DNA of 64,000 bases from Fistularia commersonii (Eukaryota > Chordata > Actinopteri > Syngnathiformes > Fistulariidae). The translations under genes were made by a program, and so were the position numbers. The notes beneath the pieces were generated by a model. It ran no database searches and was not told where the DNA came from. It saw nothing but the letters and a program-made list of their open reading frames with translations. Below are positions 10,474-21,958 of the stretch, one piece after another (position 1 is the first letter of the stretch; each line of letters starts with the position of its first letter). Location of the stretch: contig JBBMNZ010000016.1 in the NCBI GenBank assembly GCA_037954325.1, positions 1,112,001 to 1,176,000 on the forward strand. The letters run 5' to 3'.

Positions 10474-12117
10474 ACATTAGTGTGACAGCCAGAGGATGGA
10501 TATATGCAGAGACTCGCCAGCTGAGCCTCTCCGATGGCACCCCGGGGTCGGATGTGATTCCCCACCTCCAGTTCGTGCACCTTTTGATTTACGGCTCAGA
10601 CAGACGTCACGGATTCCAGGGGCGGTGTCGGGGCCGGGCCCTCAACCCACCCAGGGCCTCCAGTCCCCCCCGGGCCCACAACCCCTCGAGCTCCACACGG
10701 GCGGAGCGGGAGGAGAAGATGCAGTCAGCTCTCGTATCGCTACGGCGCCTCAGGCGAGGAAATGTATCTCGCTTATCTTGCACGACAGTGGAGATTTGAC
10801 ACATCTTCACCTTCTTAAAACTCCTCGGATTTCTATTTCTAACAACCCCGGGCCCGGGAATCGTGTTCCCCCACTTCCTTCCGTTTGTTAGAAAAAAACA
10901 ACATAAGACAGTCGGCGGCAGCAGGCAAACGTGGAGTCGGGAAGCGAGATCGTTCATCCAAGATGTTCGCCGATGCCTGGCGTGGACCGGCGGAGATGCT
11001 CTCTTGCGATGGGATCACCCACGATGCACGGCGGCGCAGGTCTGAACACGGCCGGGGAGAGCGCAGTCACGCTCGGAGGCTCCGCGAGGCCTGATGTACA
11101 AACATGGCCGAGCGACGCACTGTGAGGATGATGACTGACTTCATCACAATCAGATTTATAAAATTCAGATTTATAAAAGCATGAGCCCTACAGAGTAGCT
11201 TATTCACCGATCGATATGAGATTTTATGTTTAAAATCTCATATCAGCAAACAAAAAAGCACATACAATTTTAAAAAGTTATTATGGTCTTACTTTTACTT
11301 ATAAATGAAGTCTATGCCTGTCCAATTTAGAAAATTGTCTAAGTCTGGATATGTAATCCATTTTGAAAATGAGAGGATAAAAGAAATGGGTGGCTGCACT
11401 TGACTGGCTAACATTGCATTCTGCAGCCGAGGGGTCGCAAGAAGAATCTCTGGAATCGCCATCTTCCCCGTACCGTGAGGCAGGAGAACTGCGTGCCTCA
11501 CTTAGAGGCTCTTGGCAGCCGTTTTATTCAGGACAAGAAACTAGGAACACATACAGTTGTTGACAAATTGGAAATGAAGTTCATATATTCAAAGTTTTTC
11601 AACATTTTAACTGAGACACCAGTGCAGTCTTAGTGCAGAGCATGCAAGCAGTTGGCCGTCATCGCGCAATCTACGCTGAGGCTCAACACTCGGCGGCCTC
11701 ACCACATGTCCCTTCTCAGTATCTAAAGAGTAAATGTGAAAATCTAGCCATTTTGAATAAATAAAAACAAATTAAAACTGGTTAAGTCAAATGAAAAATA
11801 AATATAACTAGTTCATTCTTTTTTTCATGAGACATTTTTTTCTTTCCAAGATTGGCAAGGGAGTCACGGCCTCCCCTGACTGCACCTCATTGAGTTCATG
11901 TTCACGTGAACAACAAATCGTGCATTTTCTTCTTCACTGGTGTTCCTGACGACTCTCCGATTATCCCGCACGACCAAAATCAGATTGCGGTTATAATCCA
12001 ACCAGAAATCAGCATCGCATGAGGTCGGCCAGACGACCGTTCCTCCTTCCATCTGAGAAGAGGAAGTCTGGTTGGAGGGGAACACTGAACATTCCAGATG
12101 CCAGGAAAACTCTCCTC
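10472..12117. other. Long noncoding stretch
   Basis: The part at 10500-11120 is GC-rich and apparently unique. From about 11140 the sequence becomes AT-rich. A 105-codon frame on the minus strand (11864-12181) is not supported by any domain or splice evidence. No repeat family is recognised. Confidence 0.35.
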
Positions 12118-12125
12118 TGACGTCA
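12118..12125. promoter_or_regulatory. CRE-type palindrome TGACGTCA
   Basis: A second perfect TGACGTCA lies in the context ctctgacgtcagc. It is potentially bound by CREB/ATF proteins. No promoter or transcript start can be tied to it. Confidence 0.22.
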
Positions 12126-12635
12126 GCGTTCAAACACGTGCATTGTTGATTATTCCTAGGACCAAAAGACAAACCAGACAATCGGAAAAAGTAGAATATC
12201 TGTGTTTCCTCTGAATGAAAGTCGCAGTGCGTTCAGGTGTCAACGGTCGCTGATCGTAGTACGACGTGAATGTGACGCAAATGAGGAGTTCGGTTCTTCT
12301 TCGGCCAAAAGAATCGCATCTGCCGAGTTCGGGTTTGGAACCGGGGAGGGCGATCTGGTTCTTCTGAGGAACTTCTCGGGAAACGGGCCTGGTTCGAAGA
12401 AACCGAAGCCCTACTCTCTGAAAACGAGTCCTTCTAGCTTCTCTCTTTCACTATTACGCCAAAAAAACTTTTTCGCTCAGCCGCCCGCAGACGCGGCGCA
12501 GCTGCACAAACACTCCATCCGGATCACTCGTGACCGTAAGCTGATTAAGTGGTTTTGGAGGCGAACGACGCGTGGATGTTCCGCCTTCACGCCAGCGCGG
12601 GGCCAAAGTCAGAGACCCGAGGCGCGATTTTACAA

Positions 12636-13164
12636 TACAGTACTTCGCGGTTTGACTTTTGCGCACTCGCGGATTATTTTTGTAATTCGGTTCTCACAAT
12701 TTATCGTTCTTTAACTGTTTTTTACAGTAGTTGATTTTCTTTCCTGATATAAATAGCCATATTCTAGCCTCAGAAGAAAAAAAAACTGCACAGTTCGTTA
12801 CATCATGAAAGTGACGACGCAAAGACGACGCTAACATTTGGAAGCCAAAAACCTTAAGCTTCAGTAAAATGGCAAAAGGGGATAATGACATGACAAAACA
12901 AATTAATTGTAAAAATGGAAACATTTGTAAAGCTCTCATTCGCTCATTCATTGCCAGAACTAGTGCACAGCAAATTCATCATCATTCAAGTTTCGGAGCA
13001 GCAAAGTATTTTCAATGGTGAATACCCAATACAGTTATCTTTTTAAATATTGATATATATCAATAAATATAAAATTTGATTTCTTTCCATTGATAATTTC
13101 TATTTATTTAATATGATTTTTAATTGACTCATTTACTGTACATTTTGATTTGTATTGTATTATT
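12636..13164 (+). mobile_element. pogo/Tigger element remnant
   Basis: The left part has acttcgcggtttgacttttg and cgcactcgcggatt, the style of a Tigger terminus. The right part (about 12945-13160) matches the sequence downstream of the transposase C-terminus seen at 54310-54530 (gcacagcaaatt, ttttcaatggtga, atcaataaatataaaatttg). The transposase coding region is deleted between the two parts. Confidence 0.55.
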
Positions 13165-13425
13165 GTTTTGGAATGGATGGAGAAAAGAGTATCAGCCAGA
13201 ATGAGAGGGAAAGGTTGATGAGATGAAGGCAGGAGTAGCCATGGTGTCTGGTCTGAGAAGAAGAGATGGACAGAACATGGTAGATGTTGGAAAGAAGGTC
13301 TGAAGGAAGACCGGAGAGGAGATTTGTGGATGGAGAGGAAGAGGACAGGAGGTTAGCTGGACGTAGATGGAGGCACATGATTGGCTGAGGCGAACCCTTA
13401 AGGCAGAAGATGAAGAAAATTCTAA
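13165..13425 (+). mobile_element. LINE 3' end, RTE-like family, degraded
   Basis: This plus-strand fragment belongs to the LINE family seen inverted at 15828-16845. It retains the C-terminal coding end (agatggaggcacatgattgg, then ctgaggcgaaccc) where intact relatives encode R-W-R-Q-M-I-R-C-G-D-P. Frames are broken throughout. Confidence 0.55.
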
Positions 13426-14644
13426 TCTCAGTTTAATATTTACTTTCAGTCATTTCCTTCTTCTGCTAGAAGAAACAGTCAAGTAGCCAATCCAGAAATC
13501 CTTCTTCTGAACTCACTGCTCACGACTTCTAAGGTTCAAAAAGAAAACAAAAGGCTGTGACAAATGAGCCGAGGCCCGGAGGCAGAAGATCACCGGAGAA
13601 CCTCATTCGTCTGAGCTCCGTCACCTCGCTGGTGACCCTTCTCCTTCCCACGTCTCCTCTGACCCACCCTCCATCTATTCGGCCGTTATCAATCTCTCTG
13701 CTTTCTCCGCCCTTCTTTTTATTGGAGAACCTCCTCTTCACGAGTTGTGACCTGAGGTGAGGAGGAGGAGGAAGAGCAGAGCCTGGGATGACCAGGTTGG
13801 GCAATTGTTGTGTTTTCCTATATTTCCCCGGGTCTGAACATCTACGCTGACCTCCATGGAGGCACCGCCACATTCCTGGATGATCTGAAGAGGTCTGGAC
13901 ATGCAGGCAGGACGTCTCCGACATGCTAATACGCAAATGCTAATTTGCTTGAGAGCAAGATTAAAATCTTTCTGTTATAGAGCGACTTTTAGTCCGTGGT
14001 AGGCTAGCACCCTAGCGATGCCGCTAAAGGGGTTCTCTGCTGAGGGATGTCCCATGCAAATCTTTCTCTTGCCTCACCTTCATGGTAACACCAGGTCTTC
14101 TTCCACCAGACGTCAACCATCATTATTTATTTTATGACCGGGTGAAGGCTATTATTGTAACATGGCAGCAGTTAGCATGTAACTGTTAACACCGCCACTT
14201 ACCGTTCTCTCTTGCTATCTATCTTTCTACAGTGTCTGGATCTGTCCAAGGTTTCTGCAGTGTTAAGATCATCTTAAAGAGCATGGTTTGGACCTGCTCT
14301 ATGGGGAAAGTGTGATCAGACAACCGGGTTGTGATTAGCAGCCGTAACAATAAAATGATTGGGCTAATAGACGTTGCGATACAATGTGGACTCGGTCAGC
14401 AACCAATCAGATCCCAGTTTACATTAGTACTTGCAGGCGCATGAACTTCAGAGTTTTCTGAGATCCGAACGATCAATCAGTTGATGTTATGCTTTGTGAT
14501 CTGAGCTAGGAGCTAGCGGGATAAGCGTTTTAGATGGCTGCTGTCCGTGAAGGGGCATTTAAAGACAGTGGGACGCATCGCTGCCCGCTAGCTACCCCAG
14601 AGAAAATCATGGAAAAACACGAGCGAGGTGGGAGAAGAAGTTGT
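13426..14644. other. Noncoding stretch without recognised features
   Basis: The sequence is mixed. The segment at 14430-14644 precedes the unclassified repeat and may belong to it, but the second copy does not share it. I see no gene. Confidence 0.35.
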
Positions 14645-15120
14645 TGTTGAGATACGGTGACAGAGAGCATCGTCAGCGAGAAGGTGGAAGACGTCTATGG
14701 GAACCTGGTGCAGCGGATTGAGCTGTGGAAGATTCGTCTAAAGCCGGTCAGGGACGGTTTGGTGATTTTAAAAAGAGGTCCAGTTTCACTCCAACCATAA
14801 ATGGAGTTTAGACATAAAACGTGGAAAAGTTACATTCAGTATAACATTGTAGCATCAAGGGCGGAGCCAGTAACTCCTCCACCTGTCCTCTTTTCATTAT
14901 CATATTTCTTTTTATTATTTGTTATTTCTAAAGTACATTTTTCCTTGTTAAGACATGAAATGTATCAATGCTACATTTAGCAAAGCATTGTAACGTTAAC
15001 ATTGGAGCCATTAAGTTAAGAATAGAGAAACAAATGAAAAATGTACCTTCATCCAATTTTTTTTTATTATGTAGTATTATTTTTTTCTACATTATTTGTT
15101 ATCTATTCTTATTAAAAAAA
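14645..15120 (+). repeat. Unclassified dispersed repeat, copy 1
   Basis: The segment aligns by eye with 17937-18232: gagatacggtgacagagagc versus gagatacagtgacgagagc, the shared ggagtttagacataaa, the shared cattgtagcat, and agagaaacaaa. Part of the unit is repeated inside this copy, because the gagcca(g)taa-type segment occurs near 14866 and again near 15005. No coding potential is retained. The family is unknown to me. Confidence 0.6.
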
Positions 15121-15827
15121 AAGTAACAAAACCAGGGGTCTGGAACGGATTAATCGCGTTTCAATTCTTTTGATCGGGGAACTTTAATTTGCTGAGTTAG
15201 ACTCAAGGTATTACAGCATCATCCATGAAAAGGGAAAACAAATCGATAGGATGAGAGCTCACTATCCCGCCCTTGCCCAGCTTTTTCCTGTACCTTTTCA
15301 CCATTTCTGCGTGAGAGAGAACACAGGAAGCAACATCTGCACGCTTCAGCTTCTCACCAGGATTTTATTTTCAAGCAGGAGGAAGCATCTTTGAGATAAC
15401 AATCCACAGGCCGTGCCTTGGCGAGTTCGCAAAAAAAAAAAAAGCCCAATCAAATCTAATTCCTTTTATCGTTGTCATATCTCCCGAGCGGTGGAGGAGA
15501 GGATCTGATTCCCGTCTGCATCCAGAACTCTGTTTATGTGGAAGTTGTAAAAAGGCGGGAGGTTTAATCACAGAGGAGGTCAGCGCCGGTTCATTCCGTA
15601 AAAGAGACGGAGGGAAGTGGGGAGGCTTAAGACGCCGAGGGTGGAAGTAACCGGGGATTAGGAGGCTGATTGTGTCAGGAGGGGCGGCGGCGTAAACATG
15701 GCTGGACGACATCCAAGGCTATTTATTGAACTCCCCTCTACACTTCCTGTTTACTTATTTTTGCGCTGAACTCTTCCCCCCAAGCCAAAGCCAGTTTTCT
15801 GGATTTTTCATCACGACGATGAACACT
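15121..15827. other. Noncoding stretch without recognised features
   Basis: The sequence is apparently unique, with an A-run near 15430. A possible transposon-terminus-like word (aggggtctggaacggattaa) occurs at its left edge. Confidence 0.35.
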
Positions 15828-16845
15828 TCTTCTTCTCCTTTGGGTTTTTCCCTTCAGGGGTCGCCACAGTGAATCCTTCTTCATCTAACCCTATTCTCTG
15901 TATCGTCCTCTCTCACACCAACTAACTTCATATCCTCTCTCGCTATGCCAATACATTTTCTCTTTGGTCTTCCTTTAGACCTCCTGCCTGGCAGCTCCAC
16001 CTTCAGCAACCTTTTACCCAGATCTTTACCATAGTTTGGACATGAGCAGAGAAGTGTTAATGTCCAAACCATCTCAGTCATCACTTTGTCTCGGTCATAC
16101 ATGTCTTGCACCCCTGTGACAAATTCTTCTTCTCCTTTGGGCTTTCCCCTTCTGGGGTCTCCACAGCAAATCCACCTTCTCTATCCAACCCTATTCTCTG
16201 TATCCTCCTCTCTCACACCAACTACCTTGATATCCCCTCTCACTATGTCCATAAATCTTCTTTGGTCTTCCTCTAGACCCCCAATTCCAGCATCCGTCTA
16301 CCAATATAACCACTATACCTCCTCTATACACATGACCCAACCATCTCAGTCTGGTGTCTCTGACCTTCTCAAAACATCTACCATGTGCTGTACCTTTGAT
16401 GGACTCATTCCTAATCCTATCCATCCTGGTTACTCCCAAAGAGCCTCGACATCTTCATCTCTACAACCTCCAGCTCTGCTTTTGGTCATTATCACTGTTT
16501 GTAGAGGATACAGCATGGCTGGTCTCACCACTGTCTCCTCCATGTTTCCTTTCATTCTATCTAGCCTTCTATCTCCTAGTGCCCCTGACACTTTTCTCCA
16601 ACCTGCTTGAACCCGTTTCTTCACCTCTTTCCCACACTCTCCTACGCTCTGGACTGTTGACCCTAAGTGCATGAAATCCTCCTACTTCTTGATGTCCACT
16701 CCCTGTAGCCTCACCGTTCATTCACACACATATATTCTGTCTTGCTGCGATTAACCTTCATTCCTCTCCTTTCCAGTGCATACCTCCACTTCTCTAGACA
16801 TTCTCAACCTGGTCCCTGCTCTCACTACAGATCACAAAGCCACCT
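15828..16845 (-). mobile_element. LINE reverse transcriptase C-terminus, RTE-like, 3' end duplicated
   Basis: On the minus strand, broken frames encode the C-terminal part of a non-LTR retrotransposon polyprotein. Legible motifs include VKKRVQAGWRKVSG, VVRPAMLYPLQTV, GVTRMDRIRNESIKGTAH, RLRWLGHVYR, LPGRRSKGRPKRK and EDMKLVGVRED. The reading jumps frame several times and the 5' part is absent. The 3' end occurs twice in tandem: ggggtcgccacag at about 15857 and ggggtctccacag at about 16154. The element is inactive. The RTE/BovB-like assignment comes from memory of the motif string and the clade may differ. Confidence 0.8.
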
Positions 16846-17936
16846 GAAAACAGCTATGATGAACAAATGTGGCGGATTCATGAAAACGTTTAGCAATGTT
16901 GCACAACTGCCCTCCTTGCAGGGGCAAAAACTGCACTTTGCATGCCGTGCAGCCCCTGCACACAAACACATGCACACACACACATACATACACACTCGCG
17001 TGGCTAGCTGAGAGGGTCCTTGTGCGCTAGCTGTGAGGAATCTCCCGGCCGAGACGTACTTTATTTGCCAACCCGCTGCCGGAGTTCCTGTTTGTGGAGG
17101 TGAAATCCTGCACGCAGCAGTGAGGGGGTTGAAAGCGGGCCGCGGGGACGGCGTCCCCGTCCTCGTTAGCATAATTCACCGCACGTGCTCTCCAGAAACT
17201 CATTTTAGAGAGACGAGGGAGAAAAAAAAAATGAATTTCACCTTGTTAAATCGTGCAGAGAAGTTTGGCCGGGGACTTCACAGAACTTCTCCATCTCAGA
17301 AGGTGCAGCGAAACGCAAAGCAGAGATGAACGTGACTTTCTCTTTTAATTCTGGACGTTCGGGTCAGTGACCGCAGCAGGCTCCTCCAGGCCGAAGCCAG
17401 CTGGCTAGAGCTTAGAAAGGAGCGCTGGGATTTATCGGGGCTGCATTAAGAAAAAAAATGGCGAGGGATAAATATGAGCGGAGCCTTTTCTGCGTCTGTA
17501 CACACACACACTCACACACTCGTCCCGTCTGTGCTGGATCAAATTATACTCCGAGCGCGTAGATTTATAAATATGACCCCGTAGACATTCGAAGGAAACG
17601 GCGAGAGGTATGCGCGCCGACTGCTGCGTTCCCAGATCTGCTCAATGTAACCGCGGGCTGAGGAGTTCTCCGCCGCGCTCGTAAATTACTGCCGGCAGGT
17701 GATCGAGTGCAGCGATTCAAAGCCGGGAACCGAAGCCCGTCCGGCCGGAGCGCGGACAAATAAAGAATTGTTGGGTAATGTCACTCTGCACACTGGCCGG
17801 ACTGTTCATCCATCTCCAGCGGTTCCTCCTCCTTCAAATGGAAACACAACGGAAATGGAAAGTCGGAATTCCGAATAAATCAATTACATATGTGGATAAG
17901 ATACATATTTTTTGACACATTCACGCCCTAACTCTT
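16846..17936. other. Noncoding stretch, partly GC-rich
   Basis: Impure CA runs lie near 16970-16995 and 17500-17520. The part at 17030-17760 is GC-rich and apparently unique, with a TCF-like ATTCAAAG near 17715. I see no gene. Confidence 0.35.
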
Positions 17937-18232
17937 GGTGTCGCTGAGATACAGTGACGAGAGCATCGTCCGTCAGAAGGCGGGAGACGTTTAGGGGGAT
18001 TTGGTGCGTCGGACCGTGGACGGAAGAGGCGTCGGAAGAGTCGTTCAAAGCAAATCAGACGCTTTGATTGTTTTACAAAGAGGAGCGTCTTCACTCTGTC
18101 CATAAATGGGAGTTTAGACATAAAGTGTAGCAAAGTTGCATAGTTTAGCTTAGCATTGTAGCATTATGGGTGGAGTCAGTAAGTTAAGGATAGAGAAACA
18201 AATTAAAAATTAATCTTTATCTGATTTTCAAG
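17937..18232 (+). repeat. Unclassified dispersed repeat, copy 2
   Basis: This copy aligns with 14645-15015. Its continuation appears to resume after the LINE tail at 18290-18650, because 18655-18720 (ttttattatgta, ggacattatttgt) resembles 15060-15105 of copy 1. The copy is therefore probably split by a younger LINE insertion. Confidence 0.6.
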
Positions 18233-18289
18233 GAAAACACACTGAATAATTTCACAACCTCCCTACCAAACCCATTCGCAAGTGTCATA

Positions 18290-18650
18290 CCCCAACTTGT
18301 CATTTTTATCCCTGTTGGTCTCAGCCCACTCGCATTCTGCCTATCTTTGTCTATTTATTTTATTCTTGTCAATGCTATTGTCACTCTGTTCATGTTGTTG
18401 TTTATATTTGGTTGTCTATTTTTCTTACTTACTGTCTTTTTTTTTTCTCCATTCTGTTGTCCATTCTTATCTATGATGATTTTGCTGTTGTTCTCTCTGC
18501 TGTCTATTTATTTGTGGATGTCTTTTGCTGTCTTCTAATGGTCTTTCTATTTATATTTATATTTATTGACAATATAAATGTTACGCTGCTGTGACAAAAG
18601 AATTTCCCCTATGGAGATCAATAAAGTTTCTTATCTTAATAAAACCAGTT
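18290..18650 (+). mobile_element. LINE 3' tail (aatttcccct / aataaag type)
   Basis: About 360 bases show the standard order: pyrimidine-rich text with tccattctgttgtccattc, then ctatttatttgtggatgtct, then tgttacgctgctgtgacaaa, then agaatttcccctatgg, then atcaataaagtt with a tcttatc-like tail. This is one of the best-preserved copies. It probably represents the 3' UTR of an L2/jockey-group LINE, because the LINE end at 32111-32432 finishes in related sequence. Confidence 0.75.
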
Positions 18651-18840
18651 TATTTCCTTACATTCTCTTTTATTATGTATCATTATTTCTTTGGACATTA
18701 TTTGTAATTTATAAAGCAATTTTATTAGTATTTAAAAAACAATTTCCTCTATCTTAATAAAACCAGTTTATTTATTAAGATTCTCTTTTGTTATGTATTA
18801 TAATGTTTTTTGATATTACTTGTCATTATATGTTGTCCCT
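18634..18840 (+). repeat. Tandem duplication of about 118 bp
   Basis: The text cttaataaaaccagtttatt begins at about 18634 and again at about 18752. Similar continuations follow (attctcttttattatgta versus attctcttttgttatgta). The first unit begins inside the tail of the adjoining LINE insertion. Confidence 0.65.
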
Positions 18841-18841
18841 G

Positions 18842-19060
18842 CAGCGCCCCCTAGTGGCGGATATGTGCAACAGCGCACGGGACGGCCTTCTGCCTCGTCG
18901 AAGGAACACGCTAGACAGGACTTCATCTTCTGGTCTCCTGTTTCAGATTGCTTTTAACTGGATGACGTTCACCCCTTCACACACCAGGAGCTGCAGGGAG
19001 CCGGGAATCGAACCGGCAAGCTTCCTAGCCTGCTCCGCAAAAACTAGCAATCCCCGCAAT
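18842..19060 (-). mobile_element. tRNA-related SINE-like repeat of a second type
   Basis: The minus strand has a perfect box-B-like GGTTCGATTCCC (19003-19014 in reverse), preceded by gcggagcaggctaggaagc, reminiscent of tRNA-derived SINE heads. Plus-strand text gcgccccctagtggcg lies at the far end. No cloverleaf can be completed, so this is not called a tRNA gene. Confidence 0.4.
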
Positions 19061-20321
19061 ATTTAAAGATCAGAACGCAGGTTATGTGTTTGCTCCCATT
19101 CATCCTTTATCTGCACCCCTCTCCTGCAGCCGGAGTGTCCGGATTATGTCTGGACTGCAGAGCAGATGAGCTGTAATGTATTTTCACCTTTTAATGCATT
19201 TCCATTTTTGTGTTTTTTCTCTTGCTGCTGCAGAACATTTGGTGTTTGGCAGTTGTTTGCCTTCAGAAAAAAAAAAATGTCTCTGGGAAAGTTGCAGATA
19301 GAGTCATAAGAAATTATCTTTAAAACAAACGAATGAAATGAAAAACACATTCATTCATCTAAATTTCATCTTTGTTAGTTCCACTGTCATTTCTATGAGT
19401 TTTCACTAAACACTGAGCCAGTCCGGCCCTGGATTTGTACCAATCTTTGACACAGAGATTCAAGTCAAGTCGAAATAAAGCTGCACAAAAAGTTGAATCA
19501 CTCTTCATTTCAGACGCAGGTCAAAACTGGAGGTGTAATAAATGAAGGAGGGGCTGGTGCTCAGATCGGATCTGTTCAGAATTAGTTTGGGGGGGCTTCA
19601 GGACCGGCGGTGTTAAAGGCCGGCTGACCTCGCCTGAGGTTCGGAGCCGGGGTTGATGAAGGGAGCAGAGCCTGAAGAAGATCTGGACGGCTACAGTAAG
19701 CAGGGGCCATAAAAGGACCATAAAACGGGGTCAACCAGAGGGGACGCGGCGAGGTCTGGGAAAACACACACACCCTCACACTCAGCGTCACCCTCGTTCG
19801 ACCATTGGTTGTCACTTCTTCTGTCCGATTGACGGGTTGAAGATGTTAGCGATAGCGGTGCAACATATCCATACATATGTATAACGTCAGCCCCCTCCCG
19901 CTTCTGGCGTGCAGCAGAGGAAAGTCTGGCCGGGTCGACCCCCGACCTCTGCGCTGCCTTGTTCGCTCACCCATCACCGGAGTCCCTCCCTGCCTCCCGT
20001 CCCTGCTGCACACATGGAGATCCACAGTTTGATAAATGCTGCTCCTCCATTATCTCTGACAGGCCTTTCTGCAATTTGTTTTTTGCTTTCATCCCCCCAC
20101 CCCACACCCCTGCATTCCTTTCCTGCTCATCCTCGGCCTCCCGTCTCGAGGCCGGCTCTGATCGAAACCCCCCCTCCCCCTCCCCGGATGATGCGTGGGC
20201 GGCGTCCCACCCACACTGCTGACTCATGCAGATTTGGCATCACATCAAGATAAGCTAGTGAGAAGAAGCGGAGGCAGATGCAAAGATGCCTGTCATGGAT
20301 GGTTGTTAGATGACAGTGCAA
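19061..20321. other. Noncoding stretch without recognised features
   Basis: The sequence is mixed, with a GC-rich, C-rich part at about 19900-20200. I see no gene or named element. Confidence 0.4.
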
Positions 20322-20333
20322 TGTGTGTGTGTA

Positions 20334-20370
<37 letters not shown>
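20322..20370. repeat. (TG)n microsatellite
   Basis: A TG array of about 49 bases has one TATG interruption. Confidence 0.92.
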
Positions 20371-20372
<2 letters not shown>

Positions 20373-20541
20373 GCAGTCTAACGTTATGTTGATAGTTGTT
20401 CAGATGTTGGGATCCAGAGGTGAAAGTGGCAAGGCTGAAAATAAAATTTACAAATGGATGTCAATCCAAACTCATTCGCCAGAGGACATGAATGTCCCAA
20501 ACTGGAGCCAAAGCCTGGAAACTGTTCCAATGAGGAATCTG

Positions 20542-21195
20542 TTCATTCATTCATTCATTATCTGTGCCATCCTGCGGTCAGGGTTGCAAGGGGGTGGAGC
20601 CTATTCCAGCAAAAGGCGGAGTTTATCCTGGAGTGGTCACCTGTCAACCACAGGGCCACAAATAGGGAGGCACATCCATTGACCCTCTCATTCATATGTC
20701 ATATCAAGACTTTCATCCATTCCCACACCATAGAAAACAACTATTAGCTCTCTCCTTCACACATGATATGAGATGAGATGAGATGAGATGAGAACAGCTT
20801 TATTAATCCCGAAGGAAATCGTTGTGCCAGAGTTTCAAGTAAGAGTCATTCATATAGAGTCATATAGAGTAATTCATCCTCTCATCGAGTTTCTTACAGA
20901 AGTAGCCATCCATTCACCCTCTCATTCACTCTTCATAGAGAGAGATGGACCCATTCACCCTCTCATTTATACATCATATAGAGGCATTGATCCATTCACT
21001 CTCATTCACATCATATACTGACATGCAACCATTCACCCTCTCATTGATATGTCATATCAAGACATCATCCGTTAACCCTCATTCACATGTTGTAAACTTA
21101 CATCCATTCACCTTCATTCACATCATATAGTGACACGCAACCATTCACCCTCTCATTCATACATCATGTCAAGACATTCATCCATTCACCCTCTG
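20542..21195 (-). mobile_element. SINE-like repeat with expanded internal minisatellite
   Basis: In plus-strand order the reversed GAAT tail comes first (attcattcattcatt), then the tail region (cggtcagggttgcaaggggg, then gtggagcctattccagc). About 10 units of the reversed core (ccattcaccctctcattca) follow, each roughly 40 bp. The tRNA-like head is absent. A foreign LINE tail interrupts the array at 20768-20832. Confidence 0.75.
20768..20832 (-). mobile_element. Short LINE-type 3' tail inserted in the SINE array
   Basis: Pure gagat pentamers lead into acagctttattaatcccgaa and ggaaatcgttgtgccagag. On the minus strand this is a LINE-like 3' end: aataaagct followed by a tctca pentamer tail. It lies inside the minisatellite and must postdate at least part of it. 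Confidence 0.6.
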
Positions 21196-21958
21196 TGACA
21201 TCGTCCTCGCTGCCGACAGGCGAGAAGTTTCGCCCTTTCTCTCCACAGAGCGACCATCATGTGTTCACGCAGGGCTGAGTGCGGTTGTACATGTCTTGCT
21301 CCAATAATGGACACAGCTTCAGAGGCCCACTGTTCCAAAGCCACCAAGAGCCAACTCCAAATTAGCCGTTGCCCCCCTCCCCCGCCAACGCCGCCGCCCC
21401 GCCCTTTTGCCCCCGCCGGCCCCGATCAAGGCGCAGCGTGCAGAGCTGGCGTTCCTCCCCTCCTCGCCACCTGCCTGTGGAATGTTCCATGTGTGCAGCT
21501 GTGCATGCATACGCTCTCTAATTGGCCCGCACCTGCTCAGGTTGGCTTGTTTGGAACGCTAATTGAGCGCCGCGGCGACCCACGGGAGGGGCGGCTGGAC
21601 GCTCATTAGTGCCTGAGAAGCCACCGGCCCGTGACCCAGTCCGGCGGCACGTTTGAACCCACAACATGTGACGCTCTCACATTAAAACGTCTGAAATGCC
21701 AAGCTGCGTGTCGTATACTCGGCTAAGCTAGCGCACTGGCAAAATCTGGATTCAAGCAAACACTCAGCTCCCTACGGTGGACTTTTGCAAACTAAAACGT
21801 GATCCACGCCATCAGATTCTCGGCGCAGCACTTTCTTCAAAACACCCTCACCGGTTCCATGCCCGATAACCATTCCTTGTTCCCCTATTTGTCCCTCCAC
21901 CTCTGAGTTCCAACTGATAAAATCAATACTATCAGGTCAATTTAACATCCAATTACAC
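21196..21958. other. Non-repetitive island, possible conserved noncoding DNA
   Basis: I recognise no repeat. Two TAATTG words (21519-21524 and 21560-21565), a cattag, and the E-box-like CACCTG at about 21530 fall within 100 bases of GC-rich sequence. This is compatible with an enhancer but not evidence of one. Confidence 0.35.

Noticed and set aside
11864..12181. 105-codon open frame on the minus strand with repeat-free sequence and a possible upstream splice acceptor
   Set aside because: No domain is recognised, and frames of this length are expected by chance in 64 kb. A translated search or transcript would be needed to revive it.
12202..12714. 170-codon open frame on the plus strand
   Set aside because: It ends inside the Tigger terminus and shows no protein-like pattern.
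19001..19016. tRNA gene on the minus strand from a perfect GGTTCGATTCCC
   Set aside because: The surrounding sequence does not fold into a cloverleaf, so it is treated as a second SINE type.
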